From contig NZ_BMWD01000012.1 in NCBI RefSeq assembly GCF_014651055.1, positions 93,816 to 157,815 on the forward strand: a stretch of 64,000 bases of DNA, in the 5' to 3' direction. The translations under genes were made by a program, and so were the position numbers. Source of the DNA: Streptomyces fructofermentans. Its GTDB lineage: Bacteria; Actinomycetota; Actinomycetes; Streptomycetales; Streptomycetaceae. The notes under the pieces were generated by a model, which had not been told where the DNA came from, ran no database searches, and worked only from the letters and a program-made list of their open reading frames with translations. This document shows, piece by piece, positions 41,508-50,925 of the stretch. Every line of letters starts with the position of its first letter. Positions within the stretch are counted from its first letter, which is position 1.

Positions 41508-42716
41508 CTACGGTGCCGGTGGCGGCACCCGGCGCCCGTCGGGGCCCCGCACCGCGCGGGCCAGCCGGGTGGCCGCCGCCGCCCGCGGACCGCTGTCGGC
41601 GGGCCCGCGCCGGGGGTGCACGGTGTTGGCCAGCAGCACCAGGAACGTGTCCGTCGACGGGTCGAGCACCAGCGACGTACCCGTGAAGCCCGTGTGCCCG
41701 GCGGCGCCGTGGCCGGCCAGCTCGCCCATGAACCACTGCTGGTCCACGGCGAACCCCAGACCGGGCGGGGAGAGCAGGAGCTCCACGTAGTCGGGGCCCA
41801 GGATGCGGGCCGTGCCGTACGAGCCGCCCGCCAGCAGGGTGCGGCACAGGACCGCGAGGTCGCCCGCCGTCGAGAACAGCCCCGCGTGCCCGGCGACACC
41901 GCCGAGCGCCCAGGCGTTCTCGTCGTGGACCACGCCCCGCAGCATCCCCCGGTCCGCCTTGGCCCAGGGGCGCCGCTGGTCCTCGGTGGCGGCCGCGCCC
42001 GGGCACGGCCCGAACCCGGTGGCCGTCATGCCGAGCGGCCGTGTGACGCCGTCCCGGACGAGGACGTCCAGCGGACGCCGGGTGAGCCGCTCCAGGAGGT
42101 GCTGCAGGAGCAGCATGTTGAGGTCCGAGTAGAGGTACGCGCCGCCCGGCTCCGCGAGCGGCTCCTCGGCCCGCAGCAGCGCGAGCCGGGCCGCGTCGTC
42201 CGGGCAGTCGTACAGCGGGAGCTCGGGACGCAGCCCCGAGGTGTGGGTCAGCAGGTGCCGCACGGTGAGGCCGTGCTCGGCGGCGGCCGTGAAGTCCGGC
42301 AGGTACGCGCCCACGCGCGCGTCGATGCCCAGCGTGCCGCGCTCCAGCTGCTGCACCGCGGCCACGCCGGTGAACAGCTTGGTGAGCGACGCCAGGTCGA
42401 AGGGCGTGCGCGTGGTCGCCCGCACGCGGTCGTGGAGCGGCAGCTCGATCCCGGTGTCCGTCTCCCGGTCGTACGCGGAGTACCGCACCGCCCATCCCGC
42501 CGCCTCCTCGACGGCGGTCACGGGCCCCCGCCCCGCGACCAGCACGGCGCCGGCGGCCCACGGCCGGTCCCCCTCGGTGAGCTCGCGGAACTCCGCCACC
42601 AGGCCAGCCAGTTCGTCCGGGTCGAGCCCGGCCCGTTCCGGAGTGCCGGGCCGCAGTCTCGGGGTGCTCAGCTGTCCGCTCCCTTCGCGTCCGCCTGGCT
42701 GCGCCAGGGACGGCAC
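41508..42716 (-). CDS. Serine beta-lactamase-fold hydrolase (class C-like)
   Basis: A 402-residue protein of the beta-lactamase/penicillin-binding-protein-like group. The SxxK motif is SLTK in DLASLTKLFTGVAAVQQLE and the YxN-like motif is in GGAYLYSDLNMLLLQHLLE; the C-terminal HTGFTGTSLVLDPST gives the KTG-equivalent HTG. No signal peptide is seen, so it is likely cytoplasmic. Members include esterases, D-aminopeptidases and lactamases; substrate unknown. GTG 42716 overlaps the end of the upstream exporter gene by 49 nt; no other good start exists downstream. Confidence 0.87.
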   Translation of the reverse strand: MPSLAQPGGREGSGQLSTPRLRPGTPERAGLDPDELAGLVAEFRELTEGDRPWAAGAVLVAGRGPVTAVEEAAGWAVRYSAYDRETDTGIELPLHDRVRATTRTPFDLASLTKLFTGVAAVQQLERGTLGIDARVGAYLPDFTAAAEHGLTVRHLLTHTSGLRPELPLYDCPDDAARLALLRAEEPLAEPGGAYLYSDLNMLLLQHLLERLTRRPLDVLVRDGVTRPLGMTATGFGPCPGAAATEDQRRPWAKADRGMLRGVVHDENAWALGGVAGHAGLFSTAGDLAVLCRTLLAGGSYGTARILGPDYVELLLSPPGLGFAVDQQWFMGELAGHGAAGHTGFTGTSLVLDPSTDTFLVLLANTVHPRRGPADSGPRAAAATRLARAVRGPDGRRVPPPAP

Positions 42717-44041
42717 AGTGCCACGAAGCAGCCCACCGCCACCAGTGCGCACACCAGCTGGACCGCGGCCATCGGGACAGCGGTGCGCTCCCCCGCGACG
42801 CCCACGAGGGGCGAGGCGATCGCACCGATCAGGAAGGAGCAGGTGCCGAGCAGCGCGGACGCGGAGCCGGCGGCGTGCCGGGTGCGCATGAGCGCCAGGG
42901 CGTTGGTGTTGGGCATGCACAGGCTCATCGCCGACATCAGGACGAACAGCCCCGCGGCGACGGGGAACAGGCCCACCTCACCGAAGACTCCGGCGGACAT
43001 GGCGAGCAGCGCGGCCGACGCGGCGGTCACGACGGCCAGACCCGCCGCGAGGACCCTGTCCAGACTCACCCGGCCGACGAGGATCTTGCCGTTGACCTGC
43101 CCGACGATCACCAGTCCGACGGAGTTGACGCCGAAAAGGACGCCGTACGTCTGCGGGGAGGCGCCGTAGATCTCCTGGATCACGAACGGCGAGGCGGCGA
43201 TGTACGCGAACAGGGCGGCGAAGGCGAACCCGCCCGTGAGCATGTACCCGGTGAAGACACGGTCCGCGAGCAGGCCGCGCATGGCGCGCAGCGCCTCGCC
43301 GACGCCGCCGCCGTGCCGGCGCGCGGGCGGGAGCGTCTCCGGCAGCAGCCGCCAGACGGACGCGGTCAGGACGACCCCGACGACCGTCAGGACGTGGAAG
43401 ACGCCCCGCCAGTCGGTGACGCGCAGCACCTGTCCGCCGATCAGCGGCGCGATGATCGGCGCCACCCCGGAGATCAGCATGAGCGTGGAGAAGAACCGCG
43501 CCATGTCCACGCCGTCGTACAGGTCGCGCACGACGGCCCGCGCGATCACTATGCCGGCCGCGCCCGCGAGCCCCTGGAGCAGCCGGAAGGCGACGAGCAG
43601 TTCGACGGTGGGCGCCAACGCGCAGACGGCGGTGGCGGCCACGTAGACGAGCAGCCCTGCGATCAGGGGCCGCCGGCGCCCCCACCGGTCGCTCATCGGC
43701 CCGACGACCAGTTGCCCGAGCGCCATGCCCGCGAGGCAGGCGGTGAGCGTCAGCTGCACGGTGGCCGCGGACGCGTGCAGCGCGTCGGTGACGTCCGGGA
43801 GCGCCGGGAGGTACATGTCCATCGACAGCGGCGGCACGGCGGTGAGGCCGCCGAGGACGAGGGTGACCAGCAGGCCCACGGAGCGCATGGCCCGCCGGGG
43901 CGGCAGAGTCGGTGCCGCGGACGCGGAGCCGGCGCCTGCGGTGCCGATGTCCGCGGTGCCGATGTCCGCGGGGGCCGGCGCGCCCGTTATGTGCCCCTGC
44001 GCACCGTCCTGGTCCCGCGCGGTACGGCCACGCTCGGGCAT
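42668..44041 (-). CDS. Bcr/CflA family multidrug exporter
   Basis: A 457-residue, 12-helix MFS protein. The N-terminal ~45 residues are Ala/Gly-rich with a repeated IGTA. The core VPPLSMDMYLPALPDVTDAL, QLTLTACLAGMALGQLVVGPMSDRWGRRRPL and LQGLAGAAGIVIARAVVRDL are diagnostic of Bcr/CflA drug:H+ antiporters (bicyclomycin, florfenicol type). Substrate unknown. It leads an operon with the serine hydrolase and the Rsm22 gene, an unusual combination. It is divergent from the oxidoreductase gene. Confidence 0.93.
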   Translation of the reverse strand: MPERGRTARDQDGAQGHITGAPAPADIGTADIGTAGAGSASAAPTLPPRRAMRSVGLLVTLVLGGLTAVPPLSMDMYLPALPDVTDALHASAATVQLTLTACLAGMALGQLVVGPMSDRWGRRRPLIAGLLVYVAATAVCALAPTVELLVAFRLLQGLAGAAGIVIARAVVRDLYDGVDMARFFSTLMLISGVAPIIAPLIGGQVLRVTDWRGVFHVLTVVGVVLTASVWRLLPETLPPARRHGGGVGEALRAMRGLLADRVFTGYMLTGGFAFAALFAYIAASPFVIQEIYGASPQTYGVLFGVNSVGLVIVGQVNGKILVGRVSLDRVLAAGLAVVTAASAALLAMSAGVFGEVGLFPVAAGLFVLMSAMSLCMPNTNALALMRTRHAAGSASALLGTCSFLIGAIASPLVGVAGERTAVPMAAVQLVCALVAVGCFVALCRPWRSQADAKGADS

Positions 44042-44159
44042 CCGCCCCTCCCCGTCCGACCTGTCAGTGGATTCCGCGACCTATGCTCTCAGCTCGGACA
44101 TGGTGGTCGGGACCGGCGCAGCCGTCGAGGTCGTCGGGGTCACGGAGCAAGGGGTCGGG

Positions 44160-45161
44160 ATGGCTGAGGAACGCGTGCGGTGGGGTGTGCTGGCGACCGG
44201 CGGGATCGCGGCGGCGTTCACGGCGGACCTGGTGGACCTGCCGGACGCCGAGGTGGTGGCGGTGGCGTCGCGCACCGAGGCGTCCGCCGGGGCGTTCGCG
44301 GAGCGGTTCGGGATACCCCGGGCGTACGGCGACTGGGAGACCCTCGCCGCCGACGAGGACGTGGACGTCGTGTACGTGGCCACTCCGCACGCGGCGCACC
44401 GGGCGGCGGCCGGGCTCTGCCTGGAGGCCGGGCGCAACGTGCTGTGCGAGAAGGCGTTCACGCTGAACACGCGCGAGGCCCGGGAGCTGGTGGACCTCGC
44501 GGCGCGGCACGGGAGCTTCCTGATGGAGGCCATGTGGATGTACTGCAACCCGCTGGTCCGGCGCCTCAAGGGACTCGTGGACGACGGGGCGATCGGTGAG
44601 GTCCGCACGGTGCAGGCGGACTTCGGGCTCGCGGGGCCCTTCCCTCCCACCCACCGGCTGCGCGATCCGGCCCAGGGCGGCGGCGCCCTGCTCGATCTGG
44701 GCGTCTACCCGGTGTCGTTCGCGCACCTGCTGCTCGGGGAGCCCTCGGACGTGATGGCAAGAGCGGTGCTCTCCGAGGAGAGCGTCGATCTCCAGACGGG
44801 AATGCTGCTCTCCTGGGAGAGCGGCGCTCTCGCCTCGCTGCACTGCTCTCTCGTCGGCGGTACGTCGGTCTCCGCCTCGGTCACCGGCTCGCTGGGCCGT
44901 ATCGACATCCCGGGCGGCTTCTTCCACCCCGACCGGTTCGTGCTGCACCGCGACGGCCGCGACCCGGAGGAGTTCACCGCCGATCCGGCGGACGGGCCGC
45001 GAACGAGCCTGAAGCACGAGGCCCTCGAAGTGATGCGCTGCCTGCGGGCCGGCGAGCGCGAGTCCCCGCTCGTCCCGCTCGACGGCACGCTCGCCGTCAT
45101 GCGGACGCTGGACACGGTGCGCGACCGCATCGGCGTCCACTACCCCAACGAACAACGCTGA
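44160..45161 (+). CDS. Gfo/Idh/MocA family NAD(P)-dependent oxidoreductase
   Basis: A 333-residue enzyme. The Rossmann start VRWGVLATGGIAAAFTADL is followed by VVAVASRTEASAGAFAERFGIPRAYGDWE and VDVVYVATPHAAHRAAAGLCLEAGRNVLCEKAFTLN, where EK is the conserved cofactor/substrate Glu-Lys. The second domain continues GSFLMEAMWMYCNPLVRRLK. Substrate unknown, perhaps a sugar or trans-dihydrodiol-type diol. ATG 44160 is chosen; no close strong ribosome site. A long inverted repeat follows. Confidence 0.92.
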   Translation: MAEERVRWGVLATGGIAAAFTADLVDLPDAEVVAVASRTEASAGAFAERFGIPRAYGDWETLAADEDVDVVYVATPHAAHRAAAGLCLEAGRNVLCEKAFTLNTREARELVDLAARHGSFLMEAMWMYCNPLVRRLKGLVDDGAIGEVRTVQADFGLAGPFPPTHRLRDPAQGGGALLDLGVYPVSFAHLLLGEPSDVMARAVLSEESVDLQTGMLLSWESGALASLHCSLVGGTSVSASVTGSLGRIDIPGGFFHPDRFVLHRDGRDPEEFTADPADGPRTSLKHEALEVMRCLRAGERESPLVPLDGTLAVMRTLDTVRDRIGVHYPNEQR

Positions 45162-45169
45162 CCCCTCCA

Positions 45170-45231
45170 GGGCCGTGGGTGCGGGGCAGCGCCCCCGCAC
45201 CCACGGCCCCCCCCCCCCCCCACGGCCCTGG
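45170..45231. terminator. Long inverted repeat with a 15-C run after the oxidoreductase gene
   Basis: Two arms of 17 nt (GGGCCGTGGGTGCGGGG at 45170 with its exact complement at 45193-45209) around a 6-nt loop, then 15 consecutive C (45207-45221), then CACGGCCCTGG, which can alternatively pair with CCAGGGCCGTG at 45167-45177. This should form a strong terminator and may be prone to slippage or sequencing error at the C run. Confidence 0.8.
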
Positions 45232-45250
45232 AACCCCGCACCCACCCCCC

Positions 45251-45390
45251 AGGGGCGCGGGGAACTGCGCGATCAACCCCGCGCGACCCGCACAAAACAA
45301 CCCGGGCCCACCCCCACCCACCAAAGGGGCGCGGGGAACTGCGCAACCAGCCCCACGCGACCCGCACAGAACAAGCCGGGGCCCACCCCA
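45251..45390. repeat. Two copies of a dispersed Streptomyces intergenic repeat
   Basis: AGGGGCGCGGGGAACTGCGC occurs at 45251 and again at 45325. Each is followed by a similar tail (aaccagccccacgcgacccgcac, with variations) and an ACAA(C/G)CCGGG-GCCCACCCC end; the unit is about 74 nt. As I recall, this core is found between genes in many Streptomyces genomes. It lies between the convergent oxidoreductase and PhoD genes. Confidence 0.8.
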
Positions 45391-45403
45391 CACCCCCGAA
45401 GAA

Positions 45404-47050
45404 CTACACGGGCTTGAGCCCAGGCTCCCCCACCTCACACACGAACGACGCGGCGACCGAAACCCCACCCCCCGGCACGGTCACAGCCGGCACCGTCTTG
45501 AAGTCGACCCGCGCCGCCTCCCGCCCGAGCGCGACGGTCGCATACCCGCGCAGCCCGTTGTAGTGCTTCATGTGCGGGTTCGCAGCGAGGTACCCGGCCC
45601 AGTTGCCCGGCCTGGCCGACCCGTCCCTGCCACTGGTGACGGACGTGGTGACGACCTCGGTGCCCACCGTCCGCGAGCCCGGGTCCGCGAAGTCCCGCTT
45701 GAGGTCGAACGCGTACGACACATGGACGTCGCCGGTGAGCACCATCAGGTTCTCCACGCCGGCCGCCTCGGCCCCCGCGAGGAGCCGCTCCCGGGAGGCG
45801 GGGTAGCCGTCCCAGGAGTCCATGCTCAGAGTCGTGTTGCCGGGGGTGGCGTGGTTGCGGCGGGCGAAGGTGACCTGCTGCGGAACGACGTTCCAGAGCG
45901 CGTCCGACCGCTTCCAACCGTCCGTCAGCCAGCGCTCCTGGGCAAACCCGGGCAGCGTCTGCGACGGGGCCTCGGACTCGGGCGTCGGGGTCTTCCAGCC
46001 GTCGCCGTTGGCCTGGTCGGACCGGTACTGCCGGGTGTCGAGGATGTCGAACTGCGCGAGCCGCCCCCAGGTCAGGCGCCGGTAGAGCTGCATGTCGGGC
46101 CCCTCGGGGCGCTGCGGGCGCCGCAGCGGCAGGTTCTCCCAGTAGGCGCGGTACGCGGCGGCCCGGCGCAGCAGGAACTCCTCCGGCGGTACGCCGTTCT
46201 CGGGGACGTCGCCCGCGTAGTTGTTCTCGGTCTCGTGGTCGTCCCACGTGACGACGAACGGGTGGGCCGCGTGCGCGGCGCGCAGTTCGGGGTCGGACTT
46301 GTAGAGGGCGTACCGCAGTCGGTAGTCCTCCAGTGTCACCGTCTCGCGGTTGAAGACGTCGGGCAGCACGCGGTCGGTGTAGTTGCGGGCGCCGCCGACC
46401 GCGCTGACCGCGTACTCGTAGAGGTAGTCGCCGAGGTGGAACACGACGTCGACGTCGTCCTCGGCGAGGTGTCCGTACGCGGTGAAGTAGCCGTCGTGGT
46501 AGGCCTGGCAGGAGACCGCGGCCAGCTTCAGGCCGCCGACCCGCGCACGGGACGAGGGCGCGGTGCGGGTGCGGCCGGTCTCGCTGACCCAACTCCCGGC
46601 GCGGAAGCGGTAGTAGAAGACGCGGTCGGGGTCGAGGTGGCCGACCTCGACGTGCACGGAGTGGTGGAACTCGGGGTGCGCCACGGTGGCGCCGCGTCTG
46701 ACCACGTGCCGGAACCGCTCGTCGCGGGCCAGTTCCCAGCGCACCGTGACGCGCTCCGGCGGCAGTCCGGAGTCGGCCTGGTACGGGGTGGGCGCGAGCC
46801 GCGTCCACAGCAGCACGGACGTGGGCCGCGGATCACCGGAGGCGACACCGAGGGTGAAGGGGTCCTCGGTGATGCGGGCGGCGTCGAGTTCGGCGGCGGC
46901 CGCCACTCCCGCGGTCGGCAGGTTGGTGGCGAAGGCGAGCGCGGCGGCCGCACCGGTGACCGTGAGGAAGCGGCGGCGCCCGAGGTGACGGGCGGCGGCG
47001 CGGAGTTCGGGGGCGTGCGGCGACGGTTGCTGCGGGCCTGCGGGTGTCAT
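45404..47050 (-). CDS. phoD: Alkaline phosphatase D (PhoD), Tat-secreted
   Basis: A 548-residue secreted phosphodiesterase/phosphatase. The twin-arginine signal RRRFLTVTGAAAALAFATNLPTAG starts at residue 25. An N-terminal beta domain (FTLGVASGDPRPTSVLLWTRL) is followed by the PhoD metallophosphatase core: CQAYHDGYFTAYGHL, FHLGDYLYEYAV, VTWDDHETENNYAGD (Asp/His ligands) and VLTGDVHVSYAFD. PhoD enzymes use Fe3+ and Ca2+ and help phosphate release in low phosphate. ATG 47050 has GGGGAGAG upstream; the frame runs on to 47155. I see no clear PHO box upstream. Confidence 0.96.
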   Translation of the reverse strand: MTPAGPQQPSPHAPELRAAARHLGRRRFLTVTGAAAALAFATNLPTAGVAAAAELDAARITEDPFTLGVASGDPRPTSVLLWTRLAPTPYQADSGLPPERVTVRWELARDERFRHVVRRGATVAHPEFHHSVHVEVGHLDPDRVFYYRFRAGSWVSETGRTRTAPSSRARVGGLKLAAVSCQAYHDGYFTAYGHLAEDDVDVVFHLGDYLYEYAVSAVGGARNYTDRVLPDVFNRETVTLEDYRLRYALYKSDPELRAAHAAHPFVVTWDDHETENNYAGDVPENGVPPEEFLLRRAAAYRAYWENLPLRRPQRPEGPDMQLYRRLTWGRLAQFDILDTRQYRSDQANGDGWKTPTPESEAPSQTLPGFAQERWLTDGWKRSDALWNVVPQQVTFARRNHATPGNTTLSMDSWDGYPASRERLLAGAEAAGVENLMVLTGDVHVSYAFDLKRDFADPGSRTVGTEVVTTSVTSGRDGSARPGNWAGYLAANPHMKHYNGLRGYATVALGREAARVDFKTVPAVTVPGGGVSVAASFVCEVGEPGLKPV

Positions 47051-47202
47051 CTGGCTCTCCCCTGACGGATGTTGTACAAGGCATTGGAGTGGCCAGGGTC
47101 GACGCGAGACTGTCACGTACACAACAGTCAGATGTCGGACAGATGAGTTCCGCATGGCGGACCGCCGCGGCGGTCGGACGGCCTCGCGTACGCTGCGGAG
47201 CC

Positions 47203-47991
47203 ATGGACGCCCTTGGGACGAGGATCGCGGTCGTGACAGGTGCGGGCTCGGGCATCGGCCGTGCCGTCGCCGTCGAACTCCTGCGCAGTGGCTGGTCGGT
47301 GGTGCTCGCGGGCCGCCGCGCGGAGCGCCTGGAGGAGACTGCGGCCCGGGCCCGGGAGGCGCGCGCCGAGGGGCCGGACGGCCCGGGCGGCGGGACCTTG
47401 TGCGTGCCCACCGACGTGGCGCGGCCCGAGGACGTGGCGGGGCTCTTCGCGGCGGTACGGGCGCAATTCGGGCGCCTCGACCTGCTGTTCAACAACGCGG
47501 GGACCTTCGGACCGGGCGGCGTGCCGTTCGAGGACCTGCCGTACGAGGCATGGCGTCACGTGGTCGGCACCAACCTCGACGGGGCGTTCCTGTGCGCGCA
47601 GGCCGCGTACCGGCAGATGAAGGAGCAGGACCCGCAGGGCGGAAGGATCATCAACAACGGCTCGATCTCGGCGCACACGCCGCGTCCCGCCTCGGCGGCG
47701 TACACGGCGACGAAGCACGCTCTGACAGGGCTCACCAAGTCCCTGTCCCTGGACGGGCGTCCGTACCGCATCGCGTGCGGCCAGATCGACATCGGCAACG
47801 CGGCCACCGACATGACCGAACGCATGGCGACGGGCGCGCTCCAGGCGAACGGGGAGATGGCGCCCGAGCCCGTGATGGACGTCGAGGACGTGGCCCGGAC
47901 GGTCCGGCACATGGCGGAACTGCCGCTGGAGGCGAACGTGCAGTTCGCGACGGTCCTCGCTACCGCGATGCCGTACGTGGGCCGCGGCTGA
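47203..47991 (+). CDS. Short-chain dehydrogenase/reductase
   Basis: A 262-residue classical SDR. The cofactor motif is TGAGSGIG near residue 13; NNAG follows in LLFNNAGTFGPGG. The catalytic Ser154 is in NNGSISAHTPRPASAAY and the YxxxK is Tyr167-Lys171 (YTATK). The substrate loop is DIGNAATDMTERM. Substrate unknown. It is divergent from phoD; ATG 47203 is chosen because the upstream frame is not conserved-looking. A weak hairpin (48008-48040) follows. Confidence 0.93.
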   Translation: MDALGTRIAVVTGAGSGIGRAVAVELLRSGWSVVLAGRRAERLEETAARAREARAEGPDGPGGGTLCVPTDVARPEDVAGLFAAVRAQFGRLDLLFNNAGTFGPGGVPFEDLPYEAWRHVVGTNLDGAFLCAQAAYRQMKEQDPQGGRIINNGSISAHTPRPASAAYTATKHALTGLTKSLSLDGRPYRIACGQIDIGNAATDMTERMATGALQANGEMAPEPVMDVEDVARTVRHMAELPLEANVQFATVLATAMPYVGRG

Positions 47992-48007
47992 GGAGCACGA
48001 CGGGGGT

Positions 48008-48040
48008 CCGCCGCGCCGCGAGGGTCAGGCCGCGCGGCGG
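48008..48040 (+). terminator. Weak hairpin after the SDR gene
   Basis: CCGCCGCGC pairs with GCGCGGCGG across a 15-nt loop. No T-tract. Confidence 0.35.
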
Positions 48041-48211
48041 GGGTCCGGCGGCACCACCTCGGCGAGAAGTCGCCGGTCCACCCCTGACCGCCTCACGCGC
48101 GGCGGGGCGGGCGGCGGCCGGCGGCCCGATCTGCACGAACGGAAGTTCCCCCTCCGGTACATTCCGGCCGGTTGCAGCCCTATGCTCGGCCTCCTCCACC
48201 GGAACTTCACA

Positions 48212-48244
48212 CTTGGAGTACGGCCCTTCGGTGCCACATCCAAG
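48212..48244. ncRNA. Possible structured RNA element with UUCG loop
   Basis: CTTGGA (48212) pairs with TCCAAG (48239-48244), enclosing GGCCC-TTCG-GTGCC, a hairpin closed on a stable UUCG tetraloop. A GGGGGGAGG run follows. The surrounding 150 nt (48090-48250) are less GC-uniform than the repeats around them. No known riboswitch class is recognised. Low-confidence call. Confidence 0.3.
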
Positions 48245-48490
48245 GGGGGAGGCGGCAGCCGTTCCGGGCGGACGGGCGGGGGGCCCGCGGGAGACCGCGG
48301 GAGACGGCCCGTCGCCACGGGACGGCTGCCCGCAAACGGCCGCGCACCGCGCGGCACGGCTTCCCGGCAGGGTATGTCCGGCGTCGACGCTGACCGGCAG
48401 CGCCTCGGCCGGCCGGCCGGCCACGACGAAGATCCCCGACAGGGGCCAAGCGCGCCGCGGCGGGGGTGGTTCACCGGCCCGAGGCCAAGC

Positions 48491-48815
48491 GCGGCTCCGC
48501 GGCGCGGAAGCGGGCGCGGCTCAGCGACCCGCAGACCGGTGCGGCTCAGCAACCCGGAAGCGGGCGCGGCACGGCGACCCGGAAGCGGTCGCAGCTCGGC
48601 GGCCCTGAGACGGGCGTGGTTCAGCAAGCCAGAAGCGTGCGCGGCTCAGCGGCCCGCAGACCGGCGCGGCTCAGCGACCCGCAGACCGGCGGGTTCGGCG
48701 GCCCGGAGACCGGCGCGGTCGGGCGGCCCGAAGCCGGGCGCGGCCCGGCAACCCGGAAGCGGGCGCGGCGCAACGGCCCGCAGACCGGTGCGGTTCGGCG
48801 GCCCGGAGGCGAAGG
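48491..48815. repeat. 25-bp tandem repeat array
   Basis: About 13 imperfect copies of a 25-bp unit whose consensus begins GCGGCTCAGCGACCCGGA, at 25-nt steps (48491, 48516, 48541 and so on), with one 24-nt step near 48740. A 25-nt period cannot keep a reading frame, so it is not a coding repeat. Copies differ at many sites, so the array is old or diverging. No spacers, so not CRISPR. The 878-nt gap 47992-48869 has no gene I can support. Confidence 0.88.
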
Positions 48816-48869
48816 GGCCCGGGGCGGGCCGGCCGTCGCGCGCGGGACGGCGGTCCGGCACCGGAGGCG

Positions 48870-49196
48870 CTACGCCTGACCCGTCTCGAAGCGCGCGATC
48901 CGGCCGTCGTCGTCGACGGTGAAGCTCCACCGCGTCTTCATCTCGCCCCAGGTGTCGTTGCTGTAGCGCGCGACGAGGGAGTGGCCGCCGTCCGACTCCC
49001 TGTCGACCTCCATGTGGCCTCGGGAGTCGAAGATCTCCCGTGCCGTCCACTCGTCGAGGTCGCGGTCGGACCCGTCGTCGGCCATGGTCGCGCCGGGGGC
49101 GAGGACGGCCCGGAAGGCCTCGCGGTCGTGCGCGTTCACGGCGCTGACGAACGCGCGGACGGCCGGGTCGCTGAGCTTGGTCACCTGAATCGTCAT
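48870..49196 (-). CDS. NTF2-like (SnoaL-type) small protein
   Basis: A 108-residue protein with the NTF2/SnoaL cone fold. VRAFVSAVNAHDREAFRAVLAPGATM is the typical start, followed by DEWTAREIFDSRGHMEVDRES and a curved sheet HSLVARYSNDTWGEMKTRWSFTVDDDGRIARF. Such proteins can be small enzymes or binding proteins; function unknown. ATG 49196 is chosen; the frame is open further upstream. It is divergent from the DoxX gene. Confidence 0.85.
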   Translation of the reverse strand: MTIQVTKLSDPAVRAFVSAVNAHDREAFRAVLAPGATMADDGSDRDLDEWTAREIFDSRGHMEVDRESDGGHSLVARYSNDTWGEMKTRWSFTVDDDGRIARFETGQA

Positions 49197-49347
49197 GTCC
49201 GCCAGACTCACACCGCCCCCGTGGGCCCGCCACCCGAACGGCCGCGCGGACCGCGGTCGCGGCTCCCGTTCGGTGCGACGGTGGGCACAGGGCGTACGAC
49301 GCGCCCGGGACCGTACGAGCGGAAATGCCCGAGGAGTGACGACGACC

Positions 49348-49890
<543 letters not shown>

Positions 49891-50012
49891 GAGGCGGACC
49901 ACCGAGGCCCGGCACGGTCGTCGGGCGGTCCCCTCACGGTCGTCGGGGCCGGCCCGGCGGTACACGCGCCATCCGCTTCGGCGCCGCCCCTCCCCGTGGC
50001 AGGCTGGCCGGC

Positions 50013-50345
50013 ATGAGCGACGATCTCTGGGAGTCCATCGACCGCCTCCAGGACTGGCTGGTACGCGCCCAGCCGGCCCGCCCGCCCCAGGAGGCCCTGC
50101 TCCTGCGGATGCTGAAGCTCTCGGAGGAGGTCGGCGAGGTCGCCGAGGCGGTCATCGGCGCCACCGGCCAGAATCCCCGCAAGGGCAACTCTCACACCTG
50201 GGACGACGTACGGTCCGAGCTGTGCGACGTGATCATCACGGCGGCGGTCGCCCTGCGGACCCTGACCCCCGAGGCCCGGGAGGTGTTCACCGCGCACCTC
50301 GCCCGGGTGACGGACCGCTCCCTGGACCCCGGCGGCCTCTCCTAG
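50013..50345 (+). CDS. MazG-like nucleotide pyrophosphohydrolase
   Basis: A 110-residue all-helical protein. The MazG metal-binding pattern is visible as EEVGEVAEAVIG (ExxE) and ELCDVIITAAVAL (ExxD). It should hydrolyse NTPs or dNTPs to monophosphates and pyrophosphate. ATG 50013 is chosen (MSDDLWESIDRLQDW). It is a single gene. Confidence 0.9.
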   Translation: MSDDLWESIDRLQDWLVRAQPARPPQEALLLRMLKLSEEVGEVAEAVIGATGQNPRKGNSHTWDDVRSELCDVIITAAVALRTLTPEAREVFTAHLARVTDRSLDPGGLS

Positions 50346-50409
50346 CACCTGCCCGGCGGGTCCCGGGCGAGGGGCGTGCCGCTTCCCGCGCCGGGGCTCC
50401 GCGCCCGGA

Positions 50410-50925
50410 CTAGGCCGGGGTGCGCACGAAGGCGAGCGTCGACGTGACCGTGGCCAGGCCGCGGATCATGCCCAACTGGTTCCAGCCCATGCCGAATCGC
50501 GCCCGGTCCACGGTGAACTCCGCGGTGAGGACGACCTCGTCGGTGCCCGCCCCGGCGATGCTCGCGGTGACGGACTGCGGGCTGCTCTCCCCCCGAACCG
50601 TCAGCCGGCCGGTGACGGCGGCCGTGCCGTCCTGCCCGACGACGGCCTCGTCGACGGCGAGGACGAGGGTGGGGTGCCGCTCCGCGTCGAAGAAGTCGGC
50701 GCCGCGCAGATGCTGGTCGCGCTTGGCGTTCCCGGTGTCCAGCGACGCGGCCTCCAGCGTGACGGAGCCGCGGGCGGTGCCGTCGGGCAGCACCTCGCCC
50801 TCACCCGCGACAGCGCCGAAGGTGCCCTTCACGGTGACCAGGCCCCACATCGTCCGATGCGCGAAGGCGACGGTCGAACGGGCGGGATCGAGCTGCCACG
50901 GGCCGGTCTCTACGGCGGCGGTCAT
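50410..50925 (-). CDS. YceI family lipid-binding protein
   Basis: A 171-residue protein with the YceI barrel: WQLDPARSTVAFAHRTMWGLVTVKGTFGAVAGEGEV, then GNAKRDQHLRGADFFDAERHP and FGMGWNQLGMIRGLATV. No signal peptide, so cytoplasmic unlike E. coli YceI. YceI proteins bind polyprenyl chains such as isoprenoid quinones. It is divergent from a MarR gene across a region with two matching palindromes, so it is a likely MarR target. Confidence 0.92.
   Translation of the reverse strand: MTAAVETGPWQLDPARSTVAFAHRTMWGLVTVKGTFGAVAGEGEVLPDGTARGSVTLEAASLDTGNAKRDQHLRGADFFDAERHPTLVLAVDEAVVGQDGTAAVTGRLTVRGESSPQSVTASIAGAGTDEVVLTAEFTVDRARFGMGWNQLGMIRGLATVTSTLAFVRTPA

Noticed and set aside
47051..47202. PHO box upstream of phoD
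   Set aside because: I could not find two clear GTTCAYY-type direct repeats in the divergent region; control by PhoP is possible but not supported.
48182..48922. An ORF of 246 codons across the 25-bp array
   Set aside because: The 25-nt period changes the frame each unit; encoded peptide is Arg/Gly/Pro low-complexity with no start signal.
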